DNA of 64,000 nt from Eutypella sp. D-1 (Eukaryota; Ascomycota; Sordariomycetes; Xylariales; Diatrypaceae), in NCBI GenBank assembly GCA_023313575.1, contig JAJTTP010000032.1, forward strand, positions 186,001 through 250,000, in the 5' to 3' direction. The notes under the pieces were generated by a model. It was given only the letters and a program-made list of their open reading frames with translations. It was not told where the DNA came from and ran no database searches. The position numbers were made by a program, and so were the translations under genes. Numbering within the stretch: position 1 is the first letter of the stretch; each line of letters begins with the position of its first letter. Positions 32,296 to 46,000 of the stretch are shown here, piece after piece.

Positions 32296-35200
32296 CTTGT
32301 CTGTTGGTACAAGGAGGCTATTATGCTGAAAAGACGGTACATTAGTGGTTTCCTAATCAAGAGCTCGGCGCAGGCCAAAGTTGTAACAGGGGAACATAAA
32401 GTATCGGGATGATGGTCTTGCAGATAATGGTCTGGGTCTTAGAGCTTGGAGGTTAGACCGCTTGGCCGTACCAAGAACACCGCACTCGATCCTTTGATGC
32501 CGTAACTTCCCACCACAAAATTCCGGGAATGGCTTCACTAAGGCCTTGCAAGTAGATCGTGTCTAGGCCGACGGGAGGCCCCAGTCCATCCAGGTCCTCC
32601 CACGCTAGACTGATTGAAGGAATAATTTGTGATGCAACAACCATTTAACATAGGCATAGGGGATATCGCAATAACAACACAAGACAACCCCCCTTCCCCC
32701 TCCTCCTCCCCCAAAAGCGCCCATGTGAGGGAACGGATTCTTTGAAATCACAGTATGATGATACTAAAAAGTGAATGAATCACTTACCAGGAGCACGAAC
32801 ACGAACGGAACGAAACGGGTTTCTGAACCTCTGATGTGTTCGTGTCAACGACACGTCAAAGTGTTACCAGCAAGCTGGTAGGTATCGAGTGTTTTTATCT
32901 AGGTTGTGGCAAAGCTACTCCATGGGTTTTATAAGAGTCGAGGCTTCAGTAGTTGGAGATAAGTCGAGACATCTGTTTGAGGCACAATGGTAGGATAGTG
33001 AGGGTAGGTCGATAAAAAGATGAGGGGCCCGATCTATACAGCGCGTATGGTCAATACAATGAGACTCGTCCACGGACTCGGCCAGGTATAGGCACAGGTA
33101 GAAGAGATAAAAATCTTGATTTACATATGATACATGATATACATGATATACGGGATAATAAATGCACAGAGAATCGGGTGCTAGCGAGGATGGATGGATG
33201 AATGAACATTGTCAAGATGATGATGATGAATACAACAGTGCTTACTCACAGTAGTCGAAAGGAAGGCGCTTGATAGATGGATGGATGGATGGATGGATGG
33301 GTGGGTGGGTGAGACGTTGCTATGTCGGCTTGCGTAGGAGATAAGAAGTTCCTTAAGAGTGTGATGGGAAATCCCCCGAAGGAAAGAGAGAGGATTGTTA
33401 GATAGTGTCTGCTCAAAAAAGCCTGTGGTGTTGATTTTGTGATGACTGTCTGGTAGAAAAGAATCCTATGAGAAATCCTATGAATTCTAGAAGGCGACAA
33501 TGAAAAGCATTCCGATGGGATTAGATGCTGTCGGATAAGTGTTGATTGGAAAGTGGGTTAAGTTGGTTATTATTTGGTTGGTGATGGATGCGCAGACCAA
33601 GTCGCGGTCGCGATGTTAAAAGAAAATTGGCGATGAGGATCGCGCTCGGAATATAATTAGACGGTGGACTGGAGTAGTTTATGTTATGAAGCCGATTTTT
33701 CCTGGCGACATCAACAGAACAGGGAAAACAACCTTTGAATTGATCCAAGGTCGAAAGTGAAGGGAGAGTTCAAGAATAAAATGCGACGTTCCAAGTCGCG
33801 CGTCGTCGTCGTCGTCGTTGTCGTCGTGCCCGTGCAGTAAGGAAAGCAGAGGAAGGTTAAAAAGCATCAGGGCAGGTTTCCTACCTCCCGATTCTACCTT
33901 TCTAACCTTCTGGCCTGGTCTGGTTTAGCAAGCAACACAAGCAGGTACGGAGTACCTACCCAGGCTTTCCCAGCAGGTAGGTTAGGTAGGTAGGTACCCT
34001 TCACCAGCAGATTGCTCATGTAGGTACACTGTAATTAACTACCTGGGTACATGTACCTTGGTAGAGGTATCTGGGTCTCCTGCTGCCTACCTCCCATATA
34101 TCCACCAGTCAAATGGTGATAAATTACGGGTCCATACTAATGCACAGACCATCAATTGATACAGCCCCCATTAATCAGCCAATCAGCTCGTAAGGATTGA
34201 GCGATAAATTTTTAGACCCAGCGCAAGTGCAACCTGCAAGGACTTGGCATTGCCAATTTCAAAACAGCAACTCCAAAACCGGGACTGAATTTCTCTATCG
34301 CGTGCATCCATCAGTTCCATCCTCCAAATGCTTCAACACCACAACATTCAATACACTTCAAACCAGAAAACCCGACCATTTCTGTTCGAACTTCTGCATC
34401 TTGAGGCATTCACTGTGATCGCATAATAAATATCTAGACGATTGACTATTTTTTGTCACACCCATCAGCCTCCCCAAAAATAGGTTTGCAATGTTGTTGC
34501 ACGTGATTTTATAGTTGTTCGCGATATTCCATCTGCACGTCTCCCACGAGATCCCCGGATTTTCCATCGTCATCGTCGACGCTACGATGCGGCTTAAAAC
34601 TTTAAGATCAGCCCTATGAACCCCGGGCCGTTTGGACGGGAATCTGGGGTGGCGGCCCTGGCGGGTGCCCAAAGGTGGGTGCCAAGCCAAGCAACCAAGT
34701 CGACGTTTTTTTGTTTCCCCCCCCCTTCGAGGTCCACAAGAAAATTGGGAAAGCGTCGGGGTGGGTGGGCTTGCGCAGGCGTAGGCGTAGGCGTAGGCTG
34801 GCAACTGGTAGTTAGGCATAGAGGCATAGATAGCCCTAGAAGGTTTTTAGGTGTAGGCGTAGGAAACCTGGAATGCGCGTGGAGCGTGGGTCGACCTCCA
34901 GGCACCTGGCAGCCAGGGCTTTTTAGGACCTCTCGCGACTCGTTCGAGTTGAATAGGTTTGTTGGCTTGGGCGGTCTCCTCCCGCTCGCTCGCCCCGTCC
35001 CAGGTGAGCCCGTCTTGCAGCCAGTATGCACTTCACAGAATGGCCTTGTTGCCAACAGGCACGTTGACAGTTGCTACCAGCTTGACAGCTGGCTATTATT
35101 GCCCGACAACCTAATAAACCTCGGACATGCCCGGTGCAGACCCACAAGACCCGTGAACAATCCATCCAATAGATGGCAACATTAATAATGATGCCAATGC

Positions 35201-36701
35201 CGATCACTAGCACGGCCGCGGCTGCTCCGACTGAACCATTTTGATTCGCCGTCCGGGTCCGATGCCGAATCGATGAGTCGCTGGTTCGCGGACCGCCAAG
35301 CGTCAGACGATAGATAAAGTAATAAATGTTCGTCCGCCTCTTTGCCATTACCCGCAGTCGCTCAACCACATGGCATGTTTTCCACGGTACAGGTGACTCC
35401 CCCGTATGCGCGTGTATTACGTTCTAGCCATATCGACTTTGATGAGTTGGCATTCAGAAACCTTGATTATGGTGCCGTAATCTATGCACCTGAGGACAAT
35501 CCTTTTTTTCACTTTTCTCACTCAGCTCTTTGGAGCTTTAGCACTTGGCCCCCAAACTTTGATACTGCCAATTATCAACTGCCAGGGCAAGATAAGATAG
35601 ATGTCTTAGATCCCCTCTCCGCACTAAGGTGATCCTTAAACAAAAGCAAAGAACTGACTCGATCTAGCCGGCGCCGTCTATCTACTTACAGATGTCGGTC
35701 CACTATTGAACCATCTCCTCGGAAGTCTACGAGTAAAACGGGACCAAAAAATTAGAGCTCTAGAGGTTGTCCATATACCCACCTGCCATCCATCTCTTCT
35801 GTGCCGGTCCCCGTCCAACCCGTTAGGTAAGGTATTCATCATATCCATAGTACGGAGTAGTCCCAAGACCCAATCCGGGCTTGGCCTTTTCTTGGAACTA
35901 TTCAGGCAACAAAGTAGGCACCCCTCTACCCCGCCGCTGATAGGGCTGGGATTCCGATTAAGCGGCTTATTATCGACAGGATGACCTTCAGGTGCCAGAA
36001 TTCCCCACACCGTCTTTCCCTCGCATCTCCTTGCAACAGTGTAGACTAGCGGATTCCGGTAGTCCGTCTCATTGGTCGCTTGGGGGGAGGTGGTAGCCCA
36101 TGCATCCATCCGCCCATGGGGTTTTATTGATCGCCCAGTCGCCTTGATTCAGGGACCCCCCAATATTGGTATTGGCCCTCGTACAGGTGCAAATCAAAGA
36201 CCCAAATAGGTCGGGCCAAGTGGCCGTCTTCTTGGGTCATGTCAGCTTCCGAGCGTTGCAAGGATTCCATCCTCTTAGGGCGAGATAGGAAAAGATACGT
36301 ATATACATATACATATATATATCTCTAGGACCTCTGTCCCGGCTACCAGTCCCTTTCCCTTCCCTTTGCTACCTCTATTCCTCTATCGAGTAGATAGGCA
36401 GTGTGCAACGAGTCGTTGTTATATTCTTTTTTTTTCTCACATTATAAACTGCACCAGGCGTGCCGGTCTGCTACCCTGGCGGGCATTCCTTTGACAATCC
36501 AACCGATACCCAAGTGGTGTTGTTGATCCATAGTTGGAGCTTGAAGCTCACTATCACCATCGTCCCCCAACAAGCAACCAACCTCCTACTTTGGGACCAT
36601 ACCTCGAAATATACCTCAACCCCTGAAACAAGGTGTTTGAAGTAAAAGTACCCTTCGGACTTGTGGTCAATATCTAGGTTGATCAATCAATCATTCGAAC
36701 T
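32296..36701. other. Intergenic region upstream of YTA7, no gene supported
   Basis: 4.4 kb between the YTA7 start and the small gene at 36702. The YTA7 promoter is at the left. It has a (GGAT)n tract at 33275-33312, a CGT/CGA-type repeat near 33801-33826 and dense AGGTA/TACCT words at about 33945-34080. Several frames of 100-190 codons occur between 34358 and 36109, but they overlap one another on both strands, lack recognisable features and are not called as genes. Confidence 0.5.
33275..33312. repeat. (GGAT)n / (GGGT)n microsatellite
   Basis: A tandem tetranucleotide tract of GGAT units passing into GGGT units, in the upstream region of YTA7. Confidence 0.85.
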
Positions 36702-37096
36702 ATGTCCTCCCACCGAGGTTCTGCCCCCCCTCCTCTCACTATTAACAACTCCGGGGACAAGGTAAAGGTAAGCATATATCCCGCCAAGCCAGTAGCAAGT
36801 TCAGAACATAAACAGTTGACCATCTCCCCCCCCATCAGGACATGAAGAGGTCTTCGACGAACGGCTACTTTGACGACTACCGTCCGTCGCATAGCCGTAA
36901 TACGTCCGACGCCTCGTCATTCGGCTCCTTCTCGAAGCCGACCTCGCCCACAAAGCAGGCGAACCACGGCTCCCCCAAGCCGTACTCTCCCACCAAGAAC
37001 GTCTACACCCACTGCGGTCGTCACACCGACCAGTTCCTCTTCGGTGGCCGGTCCATGTCGGACCTGATCCGGGGCGTCTTGCCCAAGAAAGACTGA
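36702..37096 (+). CDS. Small conserved fungal protein of unknown function
   Basis: Exons 36702-36767 and 36839-37096 give 107 residues. The 71-nt intron has GTAAGC and ATCAG. An alternative donor six bases upstream (GTAAAG) would drop two residues. Exon 1 encodes MSSHRGSAPPPLTINNSGDK. Exon 2 is Ser/Pro/Lys-rich and ends with the block NVYTHCGRHTDQFLFGGRSM followed by SDLIRGVLPKKD. That last block looks folded and conserved and contains a Cys-Gly-Arg-His. I believe similar short proteins occur in other filamentous ascomycetes, but I know of no function. No signal peptide or membrane segment. Whole-gene coding evidence is the frame-restoring intron plus the compositional contrast with flanking non-coding DNA. 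Confidence 0.65.
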
Positions 37097-40000
37097 AGTG
37101 CCCGCGGCCACTGCTGCTGCTGCGGCTCATCTTGTGTGGCATTCGACATGCCAAGAAGCAAAGAAAGGAAAAAGAAAAAGGAAACCCTCTCTCTGGCTGG
37201 CACAGTTTTGTATGAGATTGTAATATGCGAGACATGATGTTTGACGATTGTGATTATGACGCCAGGGACTGGATATGAGAGGGATATATACATAGTAATT
37301 GGTAATATAGGGACACGACAGGGAAGGAGGGGGGATCCCCCACGACTACGATACCAGTTACTATCGCATATTTAATTGGAATGAGATTTACCTCGACACG
37401 AGACTCCAATGAACCATGCTTGCGTGCCAGTTCTGATACGGCTGCTGCTCGATCGTTACCGCTGTAGACCATGTGGTTGAGCGTTGCCCTGGATTAGTTC
37501 CTTCTATCACCATGACTGATCATACATCCCCAGGCCTTGGAGGCGAGCTGTCTGTCCCTATGTCAGTAATTTTAATAACCTACATCGGAGAAACATAGAG
37601 TTATCACAGTTTATAAAGAAGACCACCATGTCAAGATCCTCCGTTCCATCACTTTTCCCCCATGAGGTACGAAAGCTACCGAGAGGACTGGTCTATCGCC
37701 AGCCACCACCACCCAACTACTTCACTCCAGAAGAGTCCGTACACCATAACCGTGACTCATTACACATAGACCTATGGGCCATGCGCAGCTCATCCGATCC
37801 CATCACTTTCCCGCTCTCTCTCTAGCATCACCAACCCAAGCTCTCGTGAATTCGACGGGACCGGCACCCGATCGGTAATATAGGCCCAACGTGGCCAACG
37901 CGGTACAGCTTGATCAGACCGAGCATCCCCTTCAAAATACGTGATCTTCTGCCAAATGGCCCCCTCGCCCGCTTCAGCTCTGTCGGGGGGGGGGGGGGGG
38001 GCTCGCATTACATCTGAGTGCGGTCCTGCTGTCTATGAAGACACCCTCCCCTCCAGCAGCACAAATAAGCCCAAGCATATTAGACGTGGACGAAGGCTGG
38101 TGCGCCGGCCGAAGCGCCGTTCACAGGTGTACTACTCGCAGGGGCGACAATGACATAGATGACAGGCAGACACCCTTGGACGCTTTAAAGGGTAGCTGAG
38201 TAGAGAGACTAGATCTAGGACGTTTAGGTTGATTGCCATATACGCAAATACATACGCACTAGCCCTTTGCATCTTATCTCATTCCTGCCCTCCGTCACTC
38301 CGAACTCAAGAACATAGGCGAAAGCCGTAAAACACACGCCTCGAGAACATCGAGAAAACAAGGGCCGAGCTGCTGACAGTCCCTGGAGCGAGTAATAGCC
38401 TGATCGTATATAACCCCCCCCCCCCCTTTCCCCCCTTGGTTCGATACGTGAATAACTTGATCCAAGCCGATCCATCCACCGACCACACGTCACATGAGAA
38501 GAAAACGGCCCCCGGCAAAGCAAACAGGAGCGTGGAATCGCACCATAGATAGCAAACTCCCCATCACTTTCACCTCAGATGCCGGGTAAAAAAAATTGAG
38601 TAGGGTAGCAGGGGCCCGCTTACTCATGAAAAAAAAGCTTGTCCCGAGATGCCAGCCGTGTTGAGTTGCTCTCGCTTTTTGCCATGCGTAAGGTTAGCTT
38701 CGTTTGATCCATCTCCTTGGGATTTCACTCCATACCTAGACTTACTTAGGTGCTATTAGGACAGACCCGACAGCTCTGAGGTCCGCGGGGCCGAGCTTTA
38801 CCAGTCAGTTAGCTGACCTACGTAGCTATTTAGCGCAGCATGAGGGATGGAAGGAAGGCTTAATAACTGGACATGATTAGGTAGTGGAGAGAATCGTATA
38901 GAGAGCCGGCCGAAGCCCTCAATTTCGTGCTTGAGCCAGGCTAACAAGCGAGCACTCACCTCCCCGCCTCGGTAAGCTTGGAGGAACCCAATGACATGGT
39001 AGATATAACGTACAGTATAAGGTTAGAAGCAAGCAAGCAATATGGAACTATGGTAATTCTTCCCATCCATCACGAAAACAGCTACTCCTTTAATACCGAC
39101 CTACTACGCCTACTCGCGTACCAAACTCCAGACACGCTATCTGCATCAATCAGCACCCGAAAAGCACGCACTTCGCCCTCGACATGGCCGCGGTGTATAT
39201 AGTGCGGACGGAGAAGCAAGCAAACAATCAATATTTTTTTATCTCGGCTCCCGCCCCCTGAAATCTGAAGGGGGACCCACCACCATCCACACGTGCAGCC
39301 AAATTTACCCAAGATGCCAGTCAGGAGGGCCGCCTTCCCCGCCCTCCTGATTCCGACTCCCCGGGTCCAAAGTCATTACCGAGGTCAATGTCTTAATATA
39401 ACCAAGGCCGCGTTCGAAGAGTTCTGGTGTGTGACCCTCGGTCGGGGCATCAATGGGACTGCTGGCCATAGCAAGAATTGCCTTTTACTTTCATTTTTTT
39501 TATCATTTTAGCCTGGGATGGCCTACACCGTGACAACTAGTTCCTCGTTCTCAAAATTTGGCCGCGCACTACATACAATAACAACACACACACACATATA
39601 TATATCCCCAATAGTGATAAATCACTCCTCCGTGCGGCTGATGCGCTGTGATGCCGGGCGGGAAACCCGAGATGACGCGTGGTAGGTGTTAGGCACGCCG
39701 GTTTATACCAGTGCGTATGTAGAACAGCAGTTGCCCGGGTGCCTTACGGAAGGAGAGAAGTACTTCATACCGATTTCCCAACCGATGCCTTTCTCCCCTG
39801 ATCCTTCGAACTCGCCGCCCGAGGTATTACCTGGCTGACTTATCCAAAAGTGTGATATCCCTCCACATTATCGATACTCACGAGTAGGATGGGATTCGGC
39901 TCGACTGCCGCGTGCTGGGAGTGGGGCAAAGGGGAAGAGGAAGGGGGGAGGGGTGCAACTATCTAGGCTGCGGCTAGGGTACGTGCTTCTCTCCATCGGG

Positions 40001-43000
40001 TGGCCGAGTTTGACATATTCGTTGAGGGTCCTGGTGCTGGGGTCACTGCATCGTGCTTAACTCACTCACTCGCCGGCGCCGTCCCCCCCCCCCCCCGTAT
40101 ACATCAGCGCTGCTGTGCGCCGGGATGTCTCGCACCGAGGATGCGCGTCCGAGACAAGTGCCAAGCCGACAGAGGGCCAGCTCGGTTCTCTTCTTCTTCT
40201 TGTGTGCTGCAGTGGTATGACACCTATTCACACACGTATAAATAGGCGTGAAAAACACAAGGAGACGACGCGGGCTACCCCGTGTGCCTCACATAAAGAA
40301 AGTGCAATTATGGCGCCCGCCTGCCTGTCATCTGGCTTAGCTACTGGCTACGAAGAGAAAAAGTAGAAACCGAAAACCCCGAACGTCCTGAAATTTTTAC
40401 TGAACCTGGATCATACCCGTAAGTGACGCGCAGAGTCGTCTGATTTCTCGCTCTTGGCCGTTCTTTCACACGCCTTCCCTCCCTACCCCCTCAGCCTTTT
40501 TTTCGTGAGCCTGTGTGCCGGGCTTAGAAGCCCCATGCTGTGTCGCGTGCATATATATATCTATATGTACATGTATGCATGCAGCAGTCCACGGACTCGG
40601 AAGTGCGTGTGAGATATGTAGCGAAGCGTGGCTGGCCACCCACCCCCCACCATGCTCGACCAGCAGCAGCCGAGTGGTGTGGAACCCGAGGCACGGTCTG
40701 TGTGACCTTGAACTTTTTCGAGGCCCAGGAGCAGTCTGACTGGTTGGTGTTTGATGTTTGCCGTTTGCCATGGTTTGCGTGCTCGACTGCGGTTTCGGCC
40801 GCGGTACGAAGTACTGGTGTGATGATAATATCTTCATATTCCAGCCACTTTATCCGATTGGGACCTAGAATGTCCCCATTGAGGCGGGGCATTGGCAATC
40901 ACAGGTACAAGTTCTCTAACCATCGATCTGTGGAATTCGAAAAGGGGGGAAATAAAATAAAATAAAAAGGACATGGCGGGGGAGGACGACAAGCATAGCA
41001 GAAATGCAGCCACGCGGACGGGCCAGTGCATAGCCAGGCTTATGGAAGTTTCCGGCAGGTATAACCATGTCCGGCATGAAAGGTAGCAGGCCTGCATTAT
41101 ATCTTTAATCATAGATAGTGTAGCGGTCAATATTGTTTGAGCAAGTGAGCTTGTGCCTACTATATTTAATCGTTTGAGGCCTGTCCAGAGGGCCTGGGCC
41201 GGATCGACACAGTATAGCAGCGAATGGACTAAAGGGAAGTTCGCGACAACAGGTGATGTGTAATCCACGCTGTCGCGAACTGATACCGTCGTGGCCAAAT
41301 ACCCCAAGCTTATCATTATGTATGTCATTTCAGCTTTGTCCCCCAGGAAATAGATATACAATTCCCCATGCTAGTTGCTATAAGCATGACATATGAGCGT
41401 CGGAAACGGAGTTCCACGACAGAAAAGGGGGAACTCATCAGCCATGATAGATAGTTGCATCGGTCAAGCTCCCAACCGCGTGAGATATATACCTACCTAC
41501 CTACCTACATCTACATCTACACCTAAACCTTCAAGCACCTACACCAAGGAGCAATCAGAGGAGGCCAGTCACGTCGTCATCAGCAGCCCGTCCGCGTGCA
41601 TCAAGTGTGATTTTTGGTGGGGCGGTCAAGGTCGTACGGCATGCTCTTTCGGAAACTGGACCACACCCACTTTACACAAGACCTGCAAGAGCTCGATGCA
41701 AGTTGTTTTTGTTTCAGCGGAAGATAGGAGGAACGGGGGGGATATGACGCGACGGCGGCTACCAATCAGAGGGAAAAGAAACGCAGTTTGAGACGCCTCG
41801 AGCAGCCAAGCAGCGTATCGGGTCTGCGGGTGTGGTGTGGAAAGCCTCGCATCTCGTCTTTTTTTCGCCCGCTGGCTAGCGGGGAACGCTCGTTTAAGGG
41901 TGCAAGATGTACTTATTGCATAGTAGAAAAGGGGACGAACGATGAACCCCTCAGCGGCATCAATATATACCTAAGGGTCTTGACCGCTTGATGGTTTACT
42001 AAGTTGCTAAGGTTTTAGATTCACCAGTGATAAACCCACCTCGATCGCCCTACGTGATAATGTTATGATCGTCAGAAATTGGTGATCGACTCCACTCCGA
42101 ACACAGTCTGTTGCAGATCGATCGTCACCTCGATACTAGCATACTACCGCTATAGTAAAACACACCTATCAGACCTATAATCAAAGGTATATTATCATTC
42201 TTCGAAGTCGTGCACGTGTCTCATTGGATAGTGACGCCCCTACTTCCACCACGAACTTGAAACATGCCTCTCCCCTCTGCCCCCTATGCCACGCTGTTCA
42301 GGGGCTTATCTACTTCTGCCTCTTTTCCATGTTTATTCACTCAAATACATGACTCAATGGGACACTATCTACCTAATGCAGCGAAAGATGACGCTCAAAT
42401 TTGGACGATACGTGGATATATGTCATCGTTGGAATTGCCTACTTCGGTTCCTAAGTAAGTATTTAAAGGAGATACCCCAATATAGATCTACTAATTAGCC
42501 AGTAAATGCATACCTACCTACTAAGAAAGCAGCCTGCTAAGAAAGTTGGTAATATTTACCTGTTAACTACTAGGTGTTATGCTTATGTTGATGATGGGAG
42601 CTACACACAGTCTGACACTGTCTAATCTACTCCAAGCTGTCAGGGGCCTTAATCAACACTCCTGCAACGCACACATACTTACATACTTAGGTACATACAC
42701 AATACATTACATCTGTACATACCTACCTAAGTAGACAGGCTCGTAGATAGATAGTTAGTTCCAGGTTTCATGCGAACCGATTCTTGCCGCGCTTAGCGTG
42801 GAAACTTTCTGGAACCTCATCTCAGGAGCGAATTGCAGAGGGTAGCGAAGCGAAGGCACCATATTTAACCGGTTAGACATCTCTACTAGCAAGCTTCCCC
42901 CTACATAGCATTCTTAATTAGTTAGGTAGCTCCCCATGATGCTTTCTATCTATGTGCCCAGCTTTATTCACTGGGTAAGAAAAAAAAAGGGGTCAAGGGC

Positions 43001-46000
43001 CTTCAATTACTAACAGCAGAAAGAAAAATGGATACATGGCACGGGAATAGTACGACACTACAACACGGGGACACGGTACCTTGTTGTCTCCGACATTGGA
43101 ACCTGGGCACTCTGGCACTTTATTACCTTTAACCGCGTACTAAAGTTTCTAGGTTGGAGGCGGAATATGGTACTCTACCTAAGTACTAACCTATCGTTGG
43201 CTAGCAGCTAACTAGTCTCGCTAGAGACGTCGCAAATAGGACCCCCCCCTAACCACGATCTACTGTGCAGCAGTAACTAAAAGGTTATTATAATACGACG
43301 TCTCTCCTCTTCCTGGGAAATACGACGGGTCGTGTGATAAATAAAGAAACGGGCGCTGCTCGGAGGCGGCCGGCCCAGAAAGAGCGCGCTCTACCGTAAT
43401 TGGTGACTCACCCGTGACGGTGGACGGGTACTGTTCTCCTTCGGAGCTTCGGGGGAAGGGCCATCACCACGCTTTGCCCACGATGACGTCGGCCTGCCAG
43501 CGTATGCAGGTTTCCCCTTAGGAGAAAGAATATGGTTACAAAGGGAACACGATCTCCCACCGGCCACCCCTCCCCCCAATCCAATTAATTACTTTGAAGT
43601 TCCTAACGAATCCGGGAACCCTTATTACTTTCGTACCTGACTAGAGCTACAATGCACGAAGTAACCAAATACTACCACCCTACGAGAAACCTATCCAGTG
43701 CTACGGGGAGGCAAAAGAAATAAGTAAGTAAGCTGATGTTGATGACTAGAGCAACACACACATTCCCTCTTCTGTCATTCCTTCCCCTCCCTCTTTTTAA
43801 CTTGTTCACCTCTCGTTGGACGTTGTCGTGACTTTGGTCCCTGATGATCCGGGCGTGCACTGCGACGGATCTGGCAGCTGTACAAATGTAGTAGAGGCAG
43901 TGTGCGTGCCCATGCGACTACGCCCTGGCGATACGCTTTCCTTCCAAGTTCCTTTCCCAGTCCGCTTCCGGTGAGATCGTCGCTCGATCGCCCGCTACTG
44001 CAGAGGGGATGGGACGCCTTGCTTAAGTGAACCACATCACCCGGGCTGACGATGCCTATGTATTATTTGCTATGTATGTAAGCTAGGGGCGGCTGGGCGG
44101 GCGGCACTATGGTTATCGGTAGGCACACGAGAAAATATGTTACAGAAACAGGATCCAGCGACTCCTGAATGAACTGGCTGGATTATCTGGGTAAATTGAT
44201 TGATCGATTGAATTGATAGATAGATAGATAGATAGATTGATGGACATCCCCTTGGGGGTGGCAGGTTGGGAGACATGTTTATTATTATTGGCTTTCATTC
44301 AGACTTGTCGTTTTGATCAGCGTCGGTTTCTCTATGTGGAAAACCAGTGCAACTCGACACGCGTCTTCCTCCACTGTTCCCAAGCTGTCATTCTTTTATC
44401 TCAGAAGGCCCTGCCTGGACATCCTATTCAAACCTACTACGTATTTCCATATATGTGTGTGTATATATATATACTTTAGATAATTTACTGCTTATAGCCT
44501 GATGCAAATCGAGGCGGTATAAAAGCGACATGCGCTTGACCAGAGAGCTATTTGAGCTGCTAGTGTCTGGGGCTTAGTATCATAGTCTTCGTTTTTAGAC
44601 TTCCGCACGAGGTGCATAGCTCTAGGCGAGCATGGGCATAACATAATATGTTTCATTGTATACCTGAGACGGGCCCGCACAACTCACACAGCCGAGGCCG
44701 TCACGGCTGGGAGACATCCTCTTCATCACTCACTCACTACACAGCAGCAGTATAGTAGTCTAATAAATACGGACACTACCACACACACACCCCCCTCCCG
44801 GAGCGCCGGGTCACATTTTGGTCACCGGTAACAGCAACGGCGCGATCTTCGGGGAAGGAGGCGTGGATCCGTGGGGATTGTACCTATTCCTGACGGGCTA
44901 GAGGGGATAGGCTGGCTGCACGATAGATGGATGGTAAATGTGGCCGGTGGATGAGCACAAGGGTAGCAAGGCGGCATAAATAGTACTTATGTGTAAACTG
45001 ACAAGCTGACCCAGCTTCCTAATAAGACGAACCCCAAGAAATCATGGGTGAGAGAATGCTTGTAAATACATTTATCACCGAGATGCAGCAAACTCTGGAC
45101 AACTCTGACACAGCATCGAGCAGCAAGCATCGAACACCCTTTCGCCGCCGCGCGTAATTAATTGCAATTCCCCCCATCCGGTAATCGTGCAGTTTTCTGT
45201 TGCTGCTTGGGACTAACTAGCGCGACAACGGTCAATGCCAGAAAGTAAAGTGCCTGAAAAAAAGCATTGCGGTGCGGTGCGTCCTTTGACCGCGCGCCGC
45301 GCCCACTTATCTCGGTAAAGACCAATCAACCAAACGGTGGTTCAGACCCTTGCTTGAAATCAACAACAATCCCGCGATTGTGGAGGCCAATTGGCACGCA
45401 GAATGACAGGGTCGGGAGGCAGAGGGAAAATAAAACATACACACACACACACACGGTAACAATACAGACAGGCCTCTTCAGGTCAGATATAGTTTTTTAA
45501 AAGTTAACTACGTACATAGTTACTCGTAAAGTAAAAGCATGGATAATTACATGGTATATATATATGTACGGCACGGAGTTCAAGAGGCGGAATCGAGCAG
45601 ACGGGTCATTTTAAGCAAGTAATAATATGTATCAAGTTGGCTATATTAGTCGCAGTGACAGGACGGTGTACGGCCCCCCCTCCCCTATTCTCTCGCATTC
45701 TAGCCCAGCCCTGGAGGAGGAGGAGTAGGAGGGTGATGGGAAATCTAAAGTAGCAATGCAAGAAATACCACTTCGTGCCTGGGCTGCCTGGGCCTGGTTC
45801 AAGCATTGACCTCCCATCAGCTATTTAGATCTTAGCCTACCTAACCAGAGGACGGACTTTCAAGCAGTTTGGGCTTGGCGCATTTATCTAATTGCCTACT
45901 TGAGGCACTTGGGTAATTACAGAGTACCTAACTATCCGGCAGTCTCTGGCTCTTTCTACGCTTTCTATGTAAGCTGGCACCTCGGGACACATCTTGAATT

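Noticed and set aside
34358..36109. Several overlapping 90-190-codon frames on both strands
   Set aside because: They overlap each other, share no conserved motifs and have no convincing introns or starts.
38400..38460. GGTTCGATAC as a tRNA B box
   Set aside because: Mismatched to the B-box consensus and no A box lies at a suitable distance.
40834..41361. 175-codon minus-strand frame in the gene desert
   Set aside because: Hydrophobic in part, but it has no family motif, no splice-linked neighbours and a composition like the surrounding non-coding DNA.
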